Shown here: one piece after another, positions 51,647 to 60,770 of the stretch
Position numbering within the stretch: position 1 is the first letter of the stretch
Layout of the letters: every line of letters begins with the position of its first letter
Origin: DASPUH01 sp964518505
GTDB lineage: Bacteria; Chloroflexota; Limnocylindria; Limnocylindrales; CSP1-4
NCBI GenBank assembly: GCA_964518505.1
Contig: CAZFGT010000009.1
Coordinates: forward strand, 1-62,009
DNA: 62,009 nucleotides
Direction: 5' to 3'
Program-made: the position numbers and the translations under genes
Notes under the pieces: model-generated
Databases searched by the model: none
The model's input: the letters and a program-made list of their open reading frames with translations, nothing else
Told to the model about the DNA's origin: nothing

Positions 51647-52369
51647 ATGGAGCCGAACGACCGACCCGACCTCGCGCCGTCGGAACCTGTCGCGCCCCAG
51701 GCGCCGGCCGATCCTCCGCCGCCGTACCAACCGCAGCCCCCCGCGGCCCTGTACGTGCCGCCGTGGGCAGGGGGCGCCCCCCAGCCGACGTTGCCGCCCC
51801 AGCCGCCGGGCATGTACACGCCGCCGCCCGGGACACCGTCGTGGGCCCTCGCGACGCCGCCGGTCCAGGCCGGGCCGGCGCCGGGGATCCTGTACGCGGG
51901 ATTCGGGGTGCGCTTCGTCGCCTACCTCATCGACTGGGTCATCCTGGGCTTCGTCAGCGGCATCATCTGGTTCGGGGCGCTGGTCATCGGCATCAGCGCC
52001 GTCGGCGCCGACCGCTTCACGACGATCAACACGGTGGGCGGCTCGTTCACGCCCGACCAGATGGCGGCGGCCCTCATGTTCGCCCAGTACGTTTACGCTG
52101 GCCTGGGCATCGCCTGGCTGGTCACCGCCCTCTACTTCATCCTCATGTGGCATACCGGCGGCACGGTCGGCATGCGCGCGCTGGGCCTTCGCGTGGCCCG
52201 TGAGGAGGATGGCCGGCCGATCGGCCTGGGACGGGCCACGGCCCGTTACCTGGGCTACCTGGTCGACTGGCTGGCGCTCGGCATCGGTCTCCTGTGGGTC
52301 GGCGTCGACTCGCGCAAGCAGGGCTGGCACGACAAGATCGCCGGCACCTTCGTCGTGAAGCGCGCCTGA
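51647..52369 (+). CDS. RDD family membrane protein with Pro-rich N terminus
   Basis: The 240-residue protein has a Pro/Ala/Gln-rich cytoplasmic N terminus (about 1-80). An RDD domain with three or four helices follows, carrying the hallmark Arg and Asp residues (GFGVRFVAYLIDWVIL, and GWHDKIAGTFVVKR at the end). Function of RDD proteins is mostly unknown; some affect ion or stress tolerance. ATG 51647 follows GGGAGGG. The next gene starts 2 nt after the stop, so the two are cotranscribed. Confidence 0.85.
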   Translation: MEPNDRPDLAPSEPVAPQAPADPPPPYQPQPPAALYVPPWAGGAPQPTLPPQPPGMYTPPPGTPSWALATPPVQAGPAPGILYAGFGVRFVAYLIDWVILGFVSGIIWFGALVIGISAVGADRFTTINTVGGSFTPDQMAAALMFAQYVYAGLGIAWLVTALYFILMWHTGGTVGMRALGLRVAREEDGRPIGLGRATARYLGYLVDWLALGIGLLWVGVDSRKQGWHDKIAGTFVVKRA

Positions 52370-52371
52370 CC

Positions 52372-53523
52372 GTGGCCAGCTGGGCCGGAGGGCCGGGACA
52401 GACCGGAGGGCAAGGGCAGGCCGGCGGCCAGGGCGGCCAGCTCGGCCAGTGGTGGGAGCCGCCGGCGCGTGTGACCCTGCCGCGGCGGCCGGTCGGCAAC
52501 CTGATCCGGACAGCCTTCGATGCGTACAGCCGCGCGTTCGTGCCGTTCCTGTGCCTGTCCGCCCTCGTCTACGCGATCGCCGCGATCGTGCTGGTCCCGG
52601 TCTACCTGAGCCTGGCCGACGTCGTCGGCCAGATCTTCGTGGCCACCCCCTTGAACCCGACGAGCACCACGTACGCGGCGTACCAGGCCATCATGACCCG
52701 CCTCGGCCCGCAGGAGGCTGTGCTGTCGGTGGTCGCGGCGGTCGTCACGGCGGTGATGCAGCCGCTGGCCGTTGGCGCGGTGGTGGCCGGCACGCCCGAG
52801 GCGGCGCAGGGCCATCCGGTCCACCTCCGCGGCGCCCTGAGCCGGTTCGTGGGGCGGCTGGCGCCACTTCTTGGCCTCGCCCTGATCTTCGTCGTGGTCC
52901 AGGGCGGTCTCGCGCTGGCCGCCGGGGGTCTCCAGGCCGGCGAGCCCTCGATCGTCACCTACGATGCGTCCGGGATCGTCCACCTCGGCCCGTCCCTGGG
53001 CGTCTTCTTCCTGCTGGGGACGGTGGTGATCTGCCTCGCCGTCGTGGGGCTGTACCTCTACCTCCGCTGGTTCGTGGCCATCCCCCTCATCGTCGTCGAC
53101 CGCCTTGGCGTCCGCGCCGCGCTCGCCCGCAGTGCCCAGCTGACCGCGGGCTCCCGCTGGTACATCCTCGGCGCGCTGTTCCTGCTGTTCCTGCTGCAGA
53201 TGGTCTTCAACCTCCTGATCACGCTCGTGGCGGCGGCGATCGGGGGGGCCATGGGTGCCGCCTCGCTGGGCGACGGGACGCCGGCGATCGGGCCCGGCGG
53301 CAACCTGGACCTGGGCACGGGCTTCGGTTCGCTGCTGGGGCATCTGACGGCGTTCTCCTCGCTCATCGGCCTGCTCCTGGGAGCCATCTACTACCCCGTC
53401 ATCGCCATCTCGATGGCCATCCTGCGCAGCGACTTCACCTGGCGAGCGGACACGGCGGCCGGACTTCGCGCCGCGCCGCCCGCGCCGCCCCCCAGCACGC
53501 CCGCGCCATCACCCGGCTCGTGA
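52372..53523 (+). CDS. Multi-pass membrane protein resembling GDPD-associated membrane domains
   Basis: The 383-residue protein starts with a Gly/Gln-rich stretch (about 1-30) and has six or seven membrane helices from about 45 to 355 (FVPFLCLSALVYAIAAIVLV, LGLALIFVVVQGGLALAAGG, YILGALFLLFLLQMVFNLL). The loop RWFVAIPLIVVDRLGVRAALARS is typical of the glycerophosphoryl diester phosphodiesterase membrane domain/DUF7847-like group. No catalytic domain is attached. GTG start 2 nt after the RDD gene; a Pro-rich tail ends at the next GTGA overlap. Confidence 0.7.
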   Translation: MASWAGGPGQTGGQGQAGGQGGQLGQWWEPPARVTLPRRPVGNLIRTAFDAYSRAFVPFLCLSALVYAIAAIVLVPVYLSLADVVGQIFVATPLNPTSTTYAAYQAIMTRLGPQEAVLSVVAAVVTAVMQPLAVGAVVAGTPEAAQGHPVHLRGALSRFVGRLAPLLGLALIFVVVQGGLALAAGGLQAGEPSIVTYDASGIVHLGPSLGVFFLLGTVVICLAVVGLYLYLRWFVAIPLIVVDRLGVRAALARSAQLTAGSRWYILGALFLLFLLQMVFNLLITLVAAAIGGAMGAASLGDGTPAIGPGGNLDLGTGFGSLLGHLTAFSSLIGLLLGAIYYPVIAISMAILRSDFTWRADTAAGLRAAPPAPPPSTPAPSPGS

Positions 53524-54056
53524 CGGCGGCCGGACAGGAGCCGACCATCGGCCTGCCGGACCCCAGCCTGGTGCTCCTCATCGGCGTCACGGGAGCCGGC
53601 AAGTCGACCTTTGCGGCCCGCCACTTCCGACCGACCCAGGTGCTCAGTTCCGACGCCTTCCGCGCCCTCGTCGCCGACGACGAGGCCGACCAGGGCGCCA
53701 CGGCTGATGCCTTCGAGCTGCTCCACCGGACGGTGGATCGCCGCCTCGCCCGGCGCCGCCTCACCGTGGTCGACGCCACGAATCTCCTGCCGTCCGCGCG
53801 GCGCCCCCTGCTCGACGTGGCCCGTCGCTATACCGTGCCTGCCGTGGCCATCGTCTTCGACCTCCCGCCGCAGGTGACGGCGGCGCGCAACGCGACCCGT
53901 GCGAGCCGGATCGTGCCGGACGCCGTCCACCAGCGCCAGGTTCGCGCCCTGCGACGCTGCCTGCCGGAGCTGCCGGCGGAGGGTTTCGCGGCAATCTGGC
54001 TGCTCCGCACACCCGAGGCGATCGATCGGACGGTCGTGGGCTCCGTCGCCTCGTGA
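53520..54056 (+). CDS. Stand-alone Pnkp-type polynucleotide kinase domain
   Basis: The 178-residue P-loop protein has LIGVTGAGKSTFAARHF, VLSSDAFRALVADDE with the following DQGATADAFELLHR, and RLTVVDATNLLPSARRPLL. This run matches the 5'-polynucleotide kinase domain of bacterial Pnkp, the RNA repair enzyme that normally also carries phosphatase and ligase domains. Neither is present here, nor is Hen1 nearby. Its start overlaps the preceding stop (GTGA) and its stop overlaps the next gene. Another small-molecule kinase role is possible. Confidence 0.78.
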   Translation: MTAAGQEPTIGLPDPSLVLLIGVTGAGKSTFAARHFRPTQVLSSDAFRALVADDEADQGATADAFELLHRTVDRRLARRRLTVVDATNLLPSARRPLLDVARRYTVPAVAIVFDLPPQVTAARNATRASRIVPDAVHQRQVRALRRCLPELPAEGFAAIWLLRTPEAIDRTVVGSVAS

Positions 54057-54904
54057 TCGCCATCCTCGGCGGCCTCGGCGCGGCCATCTTCTTCGCCACG
54101 TCCACGACCTCCTCGAGCCGCTCGGCGCGCCTCATCGGGGCGCCCGCGGTGGTGGGCTGGATGATGTTCGTGGGCCTGCTGGCGACGCTGCCCCTCTTCC
54201 CGCTCACCGGTGCGCTCGATGTCCACCTCACGCCGCTGGACGTCCTGCTGCTGGTGGTCGCGGGCCTGACCAACGTCGTCGGCCTCGTGCTGGAGTACGC
54301 CGCCCTGCGCGTGGGCCGCGTCGGCCTGGTCGTGGGGCTGGTGTCGTCGGAAGGGGCCGTGGCGGCGGTCATCAACATCGTCGGGGGGCAGTCGATCGGC
54401 CTGCCGGTCGCCCTGGCCCTCGCCGTGATCGCCGGTGGCGTGGTCGTCATCGGCTTTGCCAGCGAGGACGTCGAGGCGCCGTCCAAGGACCCCCGCGTGG
54501 CCACGATGCTGGCGCTGCTCGCGGCTGGCTGCTTCGGTGTGAACCTCATCTCCGTCGGCCGGCTCGCGGCCGACCTGCCGCTGCCCTGGGCCATGATGGC
54601 GCCGCGCGTCGCCGGCGTGGTGTGCATCACGATCCCGCTCCTGCTGCTGGGCCGGCTGCCCAGGCCGCGGCGGGCGGCGCCATTCGTCATCGTGTCCGGC
54701 CTCTGCGAGGTCGCCGGCCTGGCCGCGTTCGCCATCGGCTCGCAGACCGACCTCACCGTGGCATCCGTCCTGACTTCGCAGTTCGCGACCATCACGGCCA
54801 TCGCCGCGTGGGTCATCTTCCGGGAGCGCCTGAGCACCTGGCAGATCGTGGGGGTCACGGCGGTCATCGGCGGCGTCGCCGTGCTGGCCCTGCTCAACGT
54901 CTAG
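54053..54904 (+). CDS. EamA/DMT family transporter
   Basis: The 283-residue protein has ten predicted membrane helices in two EamA halves (about 1-140 and 150-283), with the typical EYAALRVGRVGLVVGLVSSEG at the end of half one and TSQFATITAIAAWVIFRERL in half two. Family members export amino acids or metabolites. The GTG start overlaps the kinase gene by GTGA. Confidence 0.85.
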   Translation: MIAILGGLGAAIFFATSTTSSSRSARLIGAPAVVGWMMFVGLLATLPLFPLTGALDVHLTPLDVLLLVVAGLTNVVGLVLEYAALRVGRVGLVVGLVSSEGAVAAVINIVGGQSIGLPVALALAVIAGGVVVIGFASEDVEAPSKDPRVATMLALLAAGCFGVNLISVGRLAADLPLPWAMMAPRVAGVVCITIPLLLLGRLPRPRRAAPFVIVSGLCEVAGLAAFAIGSQTDLTVASVLTSQFATITAIAAWVIFRERLSTWQIVGVTAVIGGVAVLALLNV

Positions 54905-54950
54905 GTCCATCCAGCCCGCCAGGAGGGTGGCGGCGGCGCGTCGCGCCCCC

Positions 54951-54977
54951 TACCATCCCGTCATGGAGGCCCGGTGA
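54951..54977 (+). promoter_or_regulatory. -10-like box and four-codon leader ORF before the cyclase gene
   Basis: TACCAT (54951-54956) ends 6 nt before an ATG at 54963 that encodes only Met-Glu-Ala-Arg before a TGA (54975-54977). That TGA overlaps the cyclase GTG (54974-54976) as GTGA. GGAGG within the mini-ORF could also act as the cyclase ribosome-binding site. Confidence 0.35.
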
Positions 54978-57900
54978 GCGAGGAGCGGCGGCTCGTCACG
55001 ATCCTCTTCGCGGACGTCAGCGGTTCGACCGCCCTTGGTGAGACGCTGGATCCGGAGGACCTCCGCGCGCTCCTGACGCGCTACTACGCCATCGCCCGTG
55101 ACGTGGTCGCCGAGTACGGCGGCACCATCGAGAAGTTCATCGGCGACGCCGTGATGGCCGTGTTCGGCCTGCCGACGGGGCACGGCGATGACGCCGAACG
55201 GGCCCTCGGGGCGGCCCTGGACCTGCGTGACCGCGTCCGCGCCGATGCCCGCCTCGGCGACCGGCTGCCTATCCGCCTCGGCGTGGCCAGCGGTGACATC
55301 GTGGCTCGCCGTGACGCGGCCGCCGGCGAGGACTTCCTCATCACCGGCGACGCCGTGAACGTGGCGGCGCGGCTCCAGCAGGGCGCCGACCCGTGGGCCA
55401 TCCAGGTCACCGACCGCACGACCCGGGCGGCGCGAGGCTTCAAGTTCGGGCCGCTTGCGGACGTGGACGCCAAGGGCAAGTCGCGGCCCATCCCGTCGCG
55501 CCCGCTGCTGGGCCGCGGACGGACCGAGCGCGCCCGGCTGCCCATGATCGGCCGTGACGCCGACCTGGCCCAGCTGGAGTTGGTCGCGCGCCGCGTCTTC
55601 ACCGATCGGCGGCCATTCCTGGTGACCATCGTGGCCTCGGCGGGGACGGGCAAGACCCGCCTCGTGGAGGCCCTGCTGGAACGCCTGCCGGAGCTCGGGC
55701 CGGCCGGCACGGTGGCCATCGCCCAGTGCCTGCCCTACGGCCAGCGCCTGACCTACTGGCCGCTGCGGGCGGTGCTGCACCACCTGGTCGGCACCGACGA
55801 CGACTGCTCACCGGCCGACCTGCGGCGTGCCGTCGAGGCCTGGCTCATCGACCACGACGTGACGGACGCGGCCGCCGTTGGCAGCGCCCTCCTGGCCACC
55901 GTGGGAGCTGCCGATCTCGAGGTGGTCGACCGGGCGGCCATCTTCGCCGCCTGGCGCACCGCGCTCGAGGCGGCGGCCGCGGGCGGGCCGCTGACGCTCA
56001 TCCTGGAGGACCTCCATTGGTCCAGCGACAGCCTCCTCGACCTGCTCGAGTCGCTGGTCCAGCCGCGCGCCGACCTGCCGATCCTCATCGTGGCCATCGC
56101 CCGCCCGGAGTTGCTCGATCGCCGCGCCAACTGGGGCAGCGGCCGCCGCAACGTCCTGACCCTGGCCCTGGAGCCGCTGCCGGGCCCCGATATCGCCGTC
56201 CTGGTGGAACACCTCGTGGAGGGCGCCTCACCCGAGATCGTCGACGAGGTGGTCGCCCGCGCAGAGGGCAACCCCTTCTATGCCGGTGAGATCGTGCGGG
56301 CCCTCGTCGAGCAGGTCGGGTCACCGCTCGAACCCGGAGCCACCCGCGAGGCCCTGAAGCGCCTGCCGGACACCGTCCAGGCGACGCTGCTGGCGCGGCT
56401 CGACCTGCTCGATGGCGCCGAGCGCCGCGTGCTCCAGCTCGGCGCGGTCTTTGGCCGGTCGTTCTCGGCGGCGGGCGTCGCCGCCCTGGATCCCGAGCTC
56501 GGGCCGCGGGCGGAGGAGATCATCGAGCGCCTCATCGATCGCGACCTGGTCCGTCCGTCCGGCGCGCGCGATCTCGCCTTTCGCCACATCCTGATCCGCG
56601 AGGTGGCGTACGGCATGCTGCCCCGTGCTGAGCGCGCCCGGCTGCACGCGCAGGCGGCCGAGTGGCTGGTCGCTCGCGCCGGGGCCCACCCCGAGGCCGA
56701 CGCGGAACTCATCGCCGTCCACGCCCGCGAGGCGGCCACCCTGGCCACCGCGCTGGACCTCGAAGACGCCCCACGTCTGCGCCGTCAGGCCGTGGATCGC
56801 CTGGAGGCCGCGGCCCGCGCCGCCCAGAACGCGTCGGGGAACCTGGAAGCGCTGCGCCACCTCCGTGCCGCGGTGGAGCTGGCGACGCCCGACCGCCTCC
56901 TGGACTTGTATGAGCGGATGGGGGAGACGACGGTCCACGGCGACACCAGCATCGAGGCCCTCACGCGCGCCCTCGAGCTGGCCCGCGCCGCCGGTGCCCC
57001 GCCGCAGCGCGAACTGCGCATCCTCGCGGGCATCGTCACCTTCCACACGCGCTGGACGGGCTCGGTCGCCAGCCGGCCGACCGCCGCCGAGCTCCAGGCC
57101 CTGTTCGATGAAGGTCGCCGGCTGCTCGCCGGCGTCGACGACCCGGCGATCCGGGCGCAGTTCCGGGCGGCCGAAGCGTTCCTGCCCTTCTGGATCGGGG
57201 CCGGCGGCCGCAGCCCGACCGCCGACGAGCTCGAGGCGGCCGATGCAGCGGCGCATGAGGCGCTGGAGCTGGCCCGGGGCCTCGGCGACCTGCAGCTGCA
57301 GAGTGAGGCGCTGGACGCCGTCGGCGGGATCGCGCAGCAGCGGGGCGACTACGCCGCGATGGCCGGGGCCGCCCGGCAGCGCCTCGCGTTCGGCAACCGC
57401 CTGCCGGTCTTCGAGCGCATCGATGCGGCATGCATGGTCGCCTGGGCCGCGGTGGCCACGGGCGACCTCGACGGGGCGACCGCGGCGACCGATGACGCGA
57501 TGCGCTTCATCCAGCCGGGACAGGCCGCGAACTGGTCACTGCACCTGTTCGCGTGGCGGACGGTGGCCGCCTCCCTGCGCGGCGACTGGGATGACGCGCT
57601 GGTCAGCGCCGGCCGGGCACAGATCCTGTGGATCGACCTGGAGCGCGTCGCCGCGGGTTATGCCACGCGAGGCTTCCTGGCCGCCTTCGAGATCGCCCGG
57701 GCGCGTCGTGACGACGCCGGCATGACGCGCTGGCGCGAGGTCATGGAGGGCATCAACCACGGCTTCACGGGATCGATCCGGAGCGAGATCCAGGCGGCGC
57801 TCGTGCACAACGACCCGCCCGCCATCCGCCGCCTGCTCGAAGCGCGCCAGGCCAACGCGATCGGCTACGAGACATGGGAGCGCGCCATCTCGTTCCTGTG

Positions 57901-58201
57901 CGACCGGGGCCAGCAGCTCGACGAGACCGCCGTCGATCACGGGCTGCAGATCGTGTACCCCCAGGCCGTCATGACGCGCGCTCAGCTGGCCCGGGCACGT
58001 GGCCTGCGCACCGGCGACCGTGCATCACTGGAGGAGGCCCTGGCCATCCTGCGGTTGGCGGGAGCCAGGCCGGCCATCGCCCGCGTGGAGATCGAGCTCG
58101 GCCGCCTCACCCGGGACGACGCCCTCGTCACGTCCGGGGCGACGACCCTGGCTGCCCTTGGCGACGTGGACCAGCTCGACCGCTACGGGTTGCCGGGCTA
58201 G
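54974..58201 (+). CDS. Class III adenylate/guanylate cyclase fused to an AAA-type ATPase and TPR-like region
   Basis: The 1075-residue protein has an N-terminal cyclase domain (about 1-180) with metal residues D14 (LFADVSGS) and D58 (FIGDAVMAVFG). K54 and D126 suggest ATP as substrate, and N129/R133 (DAVNVAARL) complete the active site. A STAND-like ATPase follows with Walker A ASAGTGKTR (K227) and Walker B LTLILEDLHW, then a winged-helix-like region and helical TPR-type repeats to the C terminus. It is probably a soluble signal-responsive cAMP regulator. No cAMP receptor gene is visible here. Confidence 0.9.
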   Translation: MSEERRLVTILFADVSGSTALGETLDPEDLRALLTRYYAIARDVVAEYGGTIEKFIGDAVMAVFGLPTGHGDDAERALGAALDLRDRVRADARLGDRLPIRLGVASGDIVARRDAAAGEDFLITGDAVNVAARLQQGADPWAIQVTDRTTRAARGFKFGPLADVDAKGKSRPIPSRPLLGRGRTERARLPMIGRDADLAQLELVARRVFTDRRPFLVTIVASAGTGKTRLVEALLERLPELGPAGTVAIAQCLPYGQRLTYWPLRAVLHHLVGTDDDCSPADLRRAVEAWLIDHDVTDAAAVGSALLATVGAADLEVVDRAAIFAAWRTALEAAAAGGPLTLILEDLHWSSDSLLDLLESLVQPRADLPILIVAIARPELLDRRANWGSGRRNVLTLALEPLPGPDIAVLVEHLVEGASPEIVDEVVARAEGNPFYAGEIVRALVEQVGSPLEPGATREALKRLPDTVQATLLARLDLLDGAERRVLQLGAVFGRSFSAAGVAALDPELGPRAEEIIERLIDRDLVRPSGARDLAFRHILIREVAYGMLPRAERARLHAQAAEWLVARAGAHPEADAELIAVHAREAATLATALDLEDAPRLRRQAVDRLEAAARAAQNASGNLEALRHLRAAVELATPDRLLDLYERMGETTVHGDTSIEALTRALELARAAGAPPQRELRILAGIVTFHTRWTGSVASRPTAAELQALFDEGRRLLAGVDDPAIRAQFRAAEAFLPFWIGAGGRSPTADELEAADAAAHEALELARGLGDLQLQSEALDAVGGIAQQRGDYAAMAGAARQRLAFGNRLPVFERIDAACMVAWAAVATGDLDGATAATDDAMRFIQPGQAANWSLHLFAWRTVAASLRGDWDDALVSAGRAQILWIDLERVAAGYATRGFLAAFEIARARRDDAGMTRWREVMEGINHGFTGSIRSEIQAALVHNDPPAIRRLLEARQANAIGYETWERAISFLCDRGQQLDETAVDHGLQIVYPQAVMTRAQLARARGLRTGDRASLEEALAILRLAGARPAIARVEIELGRLTRDDALVTSGATTLAALGDVDQLDRYGLPG

Positions 58202-58215
58202 AAGGCGTTCTCGGC

Positions 58216-58221
58216 TACGAT
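58216..58221 (+). promoter_or_regulatory. -10-like element for the MFS gene
   Basis: TACGAT ends 11 nt before ATG 58233 and there is no Shine-Dalgarno. TTGCCG at 58190-58195 would be a -35 at a long 20-nt spacing. Confidence 0.35.
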
Positions 58222-58232
58222 TCAGCGGCCCG

Positions 58233-59462
58233 ATGTCCACAGAGGCCGTTGATCGGTCCTACCGTGCCCTGCTCGCCGTGCCCGCGCTGCCGCGCGTCCT
58301 GGCGGGCATGTTCGTGGCCCGCATCAGCCAGACGGCGCTGGGCATCGCGCTCGTGCTGTTCACGCTGGACCGCTTCCACTCGCCGGCCCTGGCCGGCTTC
58401 GTCACCTTTGCCTCGATCTTCCCCGGCCTGATCGTCAGCCCGCTGGCGGGGGCGATCCTGGACCGCCACGGCCGGACCCGGTTCATCGTGCTGGACTTCC
58501 TGGTGGCGATGGGCTCCCTCGCCCTGATCGGGGTGCTTGGCCTGGCCGACTTGCTGCCGGCCTGGCTGCTCGTGCTCATCACTGTCCTCTCCGCCCTGAC
58601 CGGCCCGTTCAGCAACACCGGCCTGCGGAGCCTCTTCCCGCTGCTCGTGCCGCGCCACCTGTGGGAGCGGGTCAACGCGGTCGACTCCAACGGCTACGTC
58701 GTGGCCTCGATCTTCGGCCCGCCCCTCGCCGCCGCATCCGTCGGGTTCCTTGGCGGCCCGGCGACGCTCATCATCATCGGCCTCGCGTTCGGGCTGGCCG
58801 CGCTCATCCTGGTGGGCAGCCCCGACCCCCACACGGAGACCACCACCAGCGGCCACCTGCTTCGTGACGCGTGGGATGGGGCCGTCTACACCTGGCGCAA
58901 CCCGACCCTGCGCGGCCTCGGCGTCTCGATCGCCGTGCTCAACCTGGCCGGCGGCACCAGCACGATCGTGCTGCCGCTGATCGTGTTCGACCGGCTGCAC
59001 GGGAGCGAGCTCCTGGTGGGCCTGCTGTTCGCGGTGAGCGGCGTCTTCGGCTGCGTCGCGGCGCTGGCATCCGGGCGGCTCGACACGCGGGGCGTGGAAT
59101 GGCGCCTCCTCGTCGTGCCCATGGCCATGTACCCCGCGGCCGTCGTCCTGCTGCTGGCGACCGGCAATGTCTGGCTGGTGGCCGCGTCGATGGCCCTCAC
59201 CGGTCTGCTCAACGGGCCCATGGACATCGCCCTGTTCACCATCCGCCAGCGGCGGACGGACCCCGCGCTGATGGGTCGTGCGTTCGCCGTCTCGATGTCG
59301 CTGAACTTCCTGGGCTTCCCCATCGGCTCGGCCATCGCCGGGGTGGTGGCGTCCATCTCGATCGAGGCGGCCATCGTGTTCGCGGTGGTGGCTTCGGCGC
59401 TGGCCGCCCTGTTGGCGGCGACCCTGGTGCCGCGCACGGACATCATGGCGGCGACGGCCTAG
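58233..59462 (+). CDS. MFS transporter
   Basis: The 409-residue protein has about twelve membrane helices, with MFS loop motifs SPLAGAILDRHGRTRFI between helices 2 and 3 and LASGRLDTRGVEWRLL in the second half. The overall style (VLAGMFVARISQTALGIALV) resembles the MFS_3/enterobactin-exporter-like drug efflux group. Substrate is unknown. ATG 58233 lies 31 nt after the cyclase stop. Its TAG stop lies in the CTAG shared with the convergent SHOCT gene. Confidence 0.88.
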   Translation: MSTEAVDRSYRALLAVPALPRVLAGMFVARISQTALGIALVLFTLDRFHSPALAGFVTFASIFPGLIVSPLAGAILDRHGRTRFIVLDFLVAMGSLALIGVLGLADLLPAWLLVLITVLSALTGPFSNTGLRSLFPLLVPRHLWERVNAVDSNGYVVASIFGPPLAAASVGFLGGPATLIIIGLAFGLAALILVGSPDPHTETTTSGHLLRDAWDGAVYTWRNPTLRGLGVSIAVLNLAGGTSTIVLPLIVFDRLHGSELLVGLLFAVSGVFGCVAALASGRLDTRGVEWRLLVVPMAMYPAAVVLLLATGNVWLVAASMALTGLLNGPMDIALFTIRQRRTDPALMGRAFAVSMSLNFLGFPIGSAIAGVVASISIEAAIVFAVVASALAALLAATLVPRTDIMAATA

Positions 59463-59689
59463 GAGCCAAGCACCTCGCGCTTGGCCTGGCTGAACTCTTC
59501 ATCCGTCAGGGAGCCGTCCTCGTGCAGCCGGGCCAACTCGCTCGGTCGGTCGGCGGGCGCCGCGGGCGCCGGCGGCGCGGCCACGACCTGGGAACGGCGG
59601 CGCCGGCCGATGAGGAAGCCAGCTCCGCCAAGCAGCGCGGCCCCCAGGAGGCGTGGGCGGCGGACCACTACGAGGCGACGTCGGAACAT
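59459..59689 (-). CDS. Small membrane-anchored SHOCT-domain protein
   Basis: The 76-residue protein has a basic N terminus (MFRRRLVVVRRPR), one membrane helix (LLGAALLGGAGFLIG), a Pro/Ala linker and a C-terminal SHOCT motif LARLHEDGSLTDEEFSQAKREVL. SHOCT segments are short helical hairpins thought to mediate oligomerisation. ATG 59689 is chosen because upstream sequence in frame is low quality and runs into the divergent lipoprotein gene. The stop lies in the CTAG shared with the MFS gene. Confidence 0.8.
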   Translation of the reverse strand: MFRRRLVVVRRPRLLGAALLGGAGFLIGRRRRSQVVAAPPAPAAPADRPSELARLHEDGSLTDEEFSQAKREVLGS

Positions 59690-59795
59690 GGCGGTCGGCT
59701 CCAGGCTGCGGGCGTGGATCAGCGGAGACGATGCGCCTCGGTCGCCGGCCGTGCAAGCGGGGAACCGTTCGGGACTATGAGGCGTCGGTACAGGC

Positions 59796-60767
59796 ATGAC
59801 ACGTCCCATGCGCTCGCGCGCCGTCCCCGTCCTGGTGGCGGCGCTCGCCTTCACGCTGGCGGCCTGCTCGACGGGCGGCGCCGGATCACCCGGCCCCAGC
59901 GGTTCGGTCGGGCCCACCCCGAGCGGTCCGTCCAGCACGGGCCCCCTGCCCAGCGATGAGGTCGGGGCGGGGCTCCTCGTCAGCGTCACGGAGGTGGGCG
60001 GTCTCGTCGGCCCCGACGTGACGATCGGCCGGCTCGCGGACATCGCCATCTACCGCGACGGGCGCGTCTTCCAGCCGGGGGCGGTCGACGCCATCTTCCC
60101 CGGCCCACTGCTGCCGTCCCTGCTCCAGGCGAACGTCTCGGCGGCGGGCGTCCAGGCCATCCTCGACCTGGCGCGCCAGGATGGCCTCGCCGACAAGGAC
60201 CAGGCCTGGCTGACCGGCATCGGCGCCGACATGCCCGACACGATCATCACCGTGGTGGTGAACGGCAAGGCCGTCACCGGCCGGTTCGCCTCGCTTGGCG
60301 CCTCCGGGCCGACGCTCACCGACCCGGCCGAGATCGCGGCGCGGGCCAAGGCCACCGACTTCCTCTCCCATCTCACGGGCTCGCCCAGCCTGGTCGCCCA
60401 GTACCAGGTCGGCCAGTCGCAGCCGTACGTGCCGACGGCCGTGCAGATCGTGGCCCGCCTGGGTGACCCCAGCGCGACCGTCCAGCCTTCGATGCTGCAG
60501 CGCCAGCCCCTCGTGTGGCCGCTGGCCACGCCGCTCACCGCGTTCGGCCAAGCCATCCCGCCCACGGCCACGCCGCTCAACGTGGCCCGCTGCGGCACGG
60601 TGAGCGGCACCGACCTGACGCGGCTGTGGCCGTTGCTCCAGCAGGCGACGCAGATCACCGGTTTCTCGAGTGGCGGGGCCACGTGGCGGGTCACGCCGAT
60701 GCCGCTGCTGCCCGGCCAAACGGACATGTGCATAGGCCGAACGGACCAGTTACAGACGGTGCCGTAG
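59796..60767 (+). CDS. Secreted lipoprotein of unknown function
   Basis: The 323-residue protein has a type II signal peptide (MTRPMRSRAVPVLVAALAF, its lipobox LAAC at about residues 21-24), a Ser/Gly/Pro linker (about 25-55) and a domain with beta-rich segments such as GLLVSVTEVGGLVGPD and IAIYRDGRVFQPG. Two further Cys (VARCGTV, TDMCIGR) may pair. I do not recognise the family. A second ATG at 59808 is possible. The 106-bp region upstream is shared with the divergent SHOCT gene. Confidence 0.8.
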   Translation: MTRPMRSRAVPVLVAALAFTLAACSTGGAGSPGPSGSVGPTPSGPSSTGPLPSDEVGAGLLVSVTEVGGLVGPDVTIGRLADIAIYRDGRVFQPGAVDAIFPGPLLPSLLQANVSAAGVQAILDLARQDGLADKDQAWLTGIGADMPDTIITVVVNGKAVTGRFASLGASGPTLTDPAEIAARAKATDFLSHLTGSPSLVAQYQVGQSQPYVPTAVQIVARLGDPSATVQPSMLQRQPLVWPLATPLTAFGQAIPPTATPLNVARCGTVSGTDLTRLWPLLQQATQITGFSSGGATWRVTPMPLLPGQTDMCIGRTDQLQTVP

Positions 60768-60770
60768 GCG

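Noticed and set aside
59770..59795. GACTAT or TACAGG as a -10 box for the second lipoprotein
   Set aside because: Neither spacing nor match was convincing, and the ATG choice is itself uncertain.
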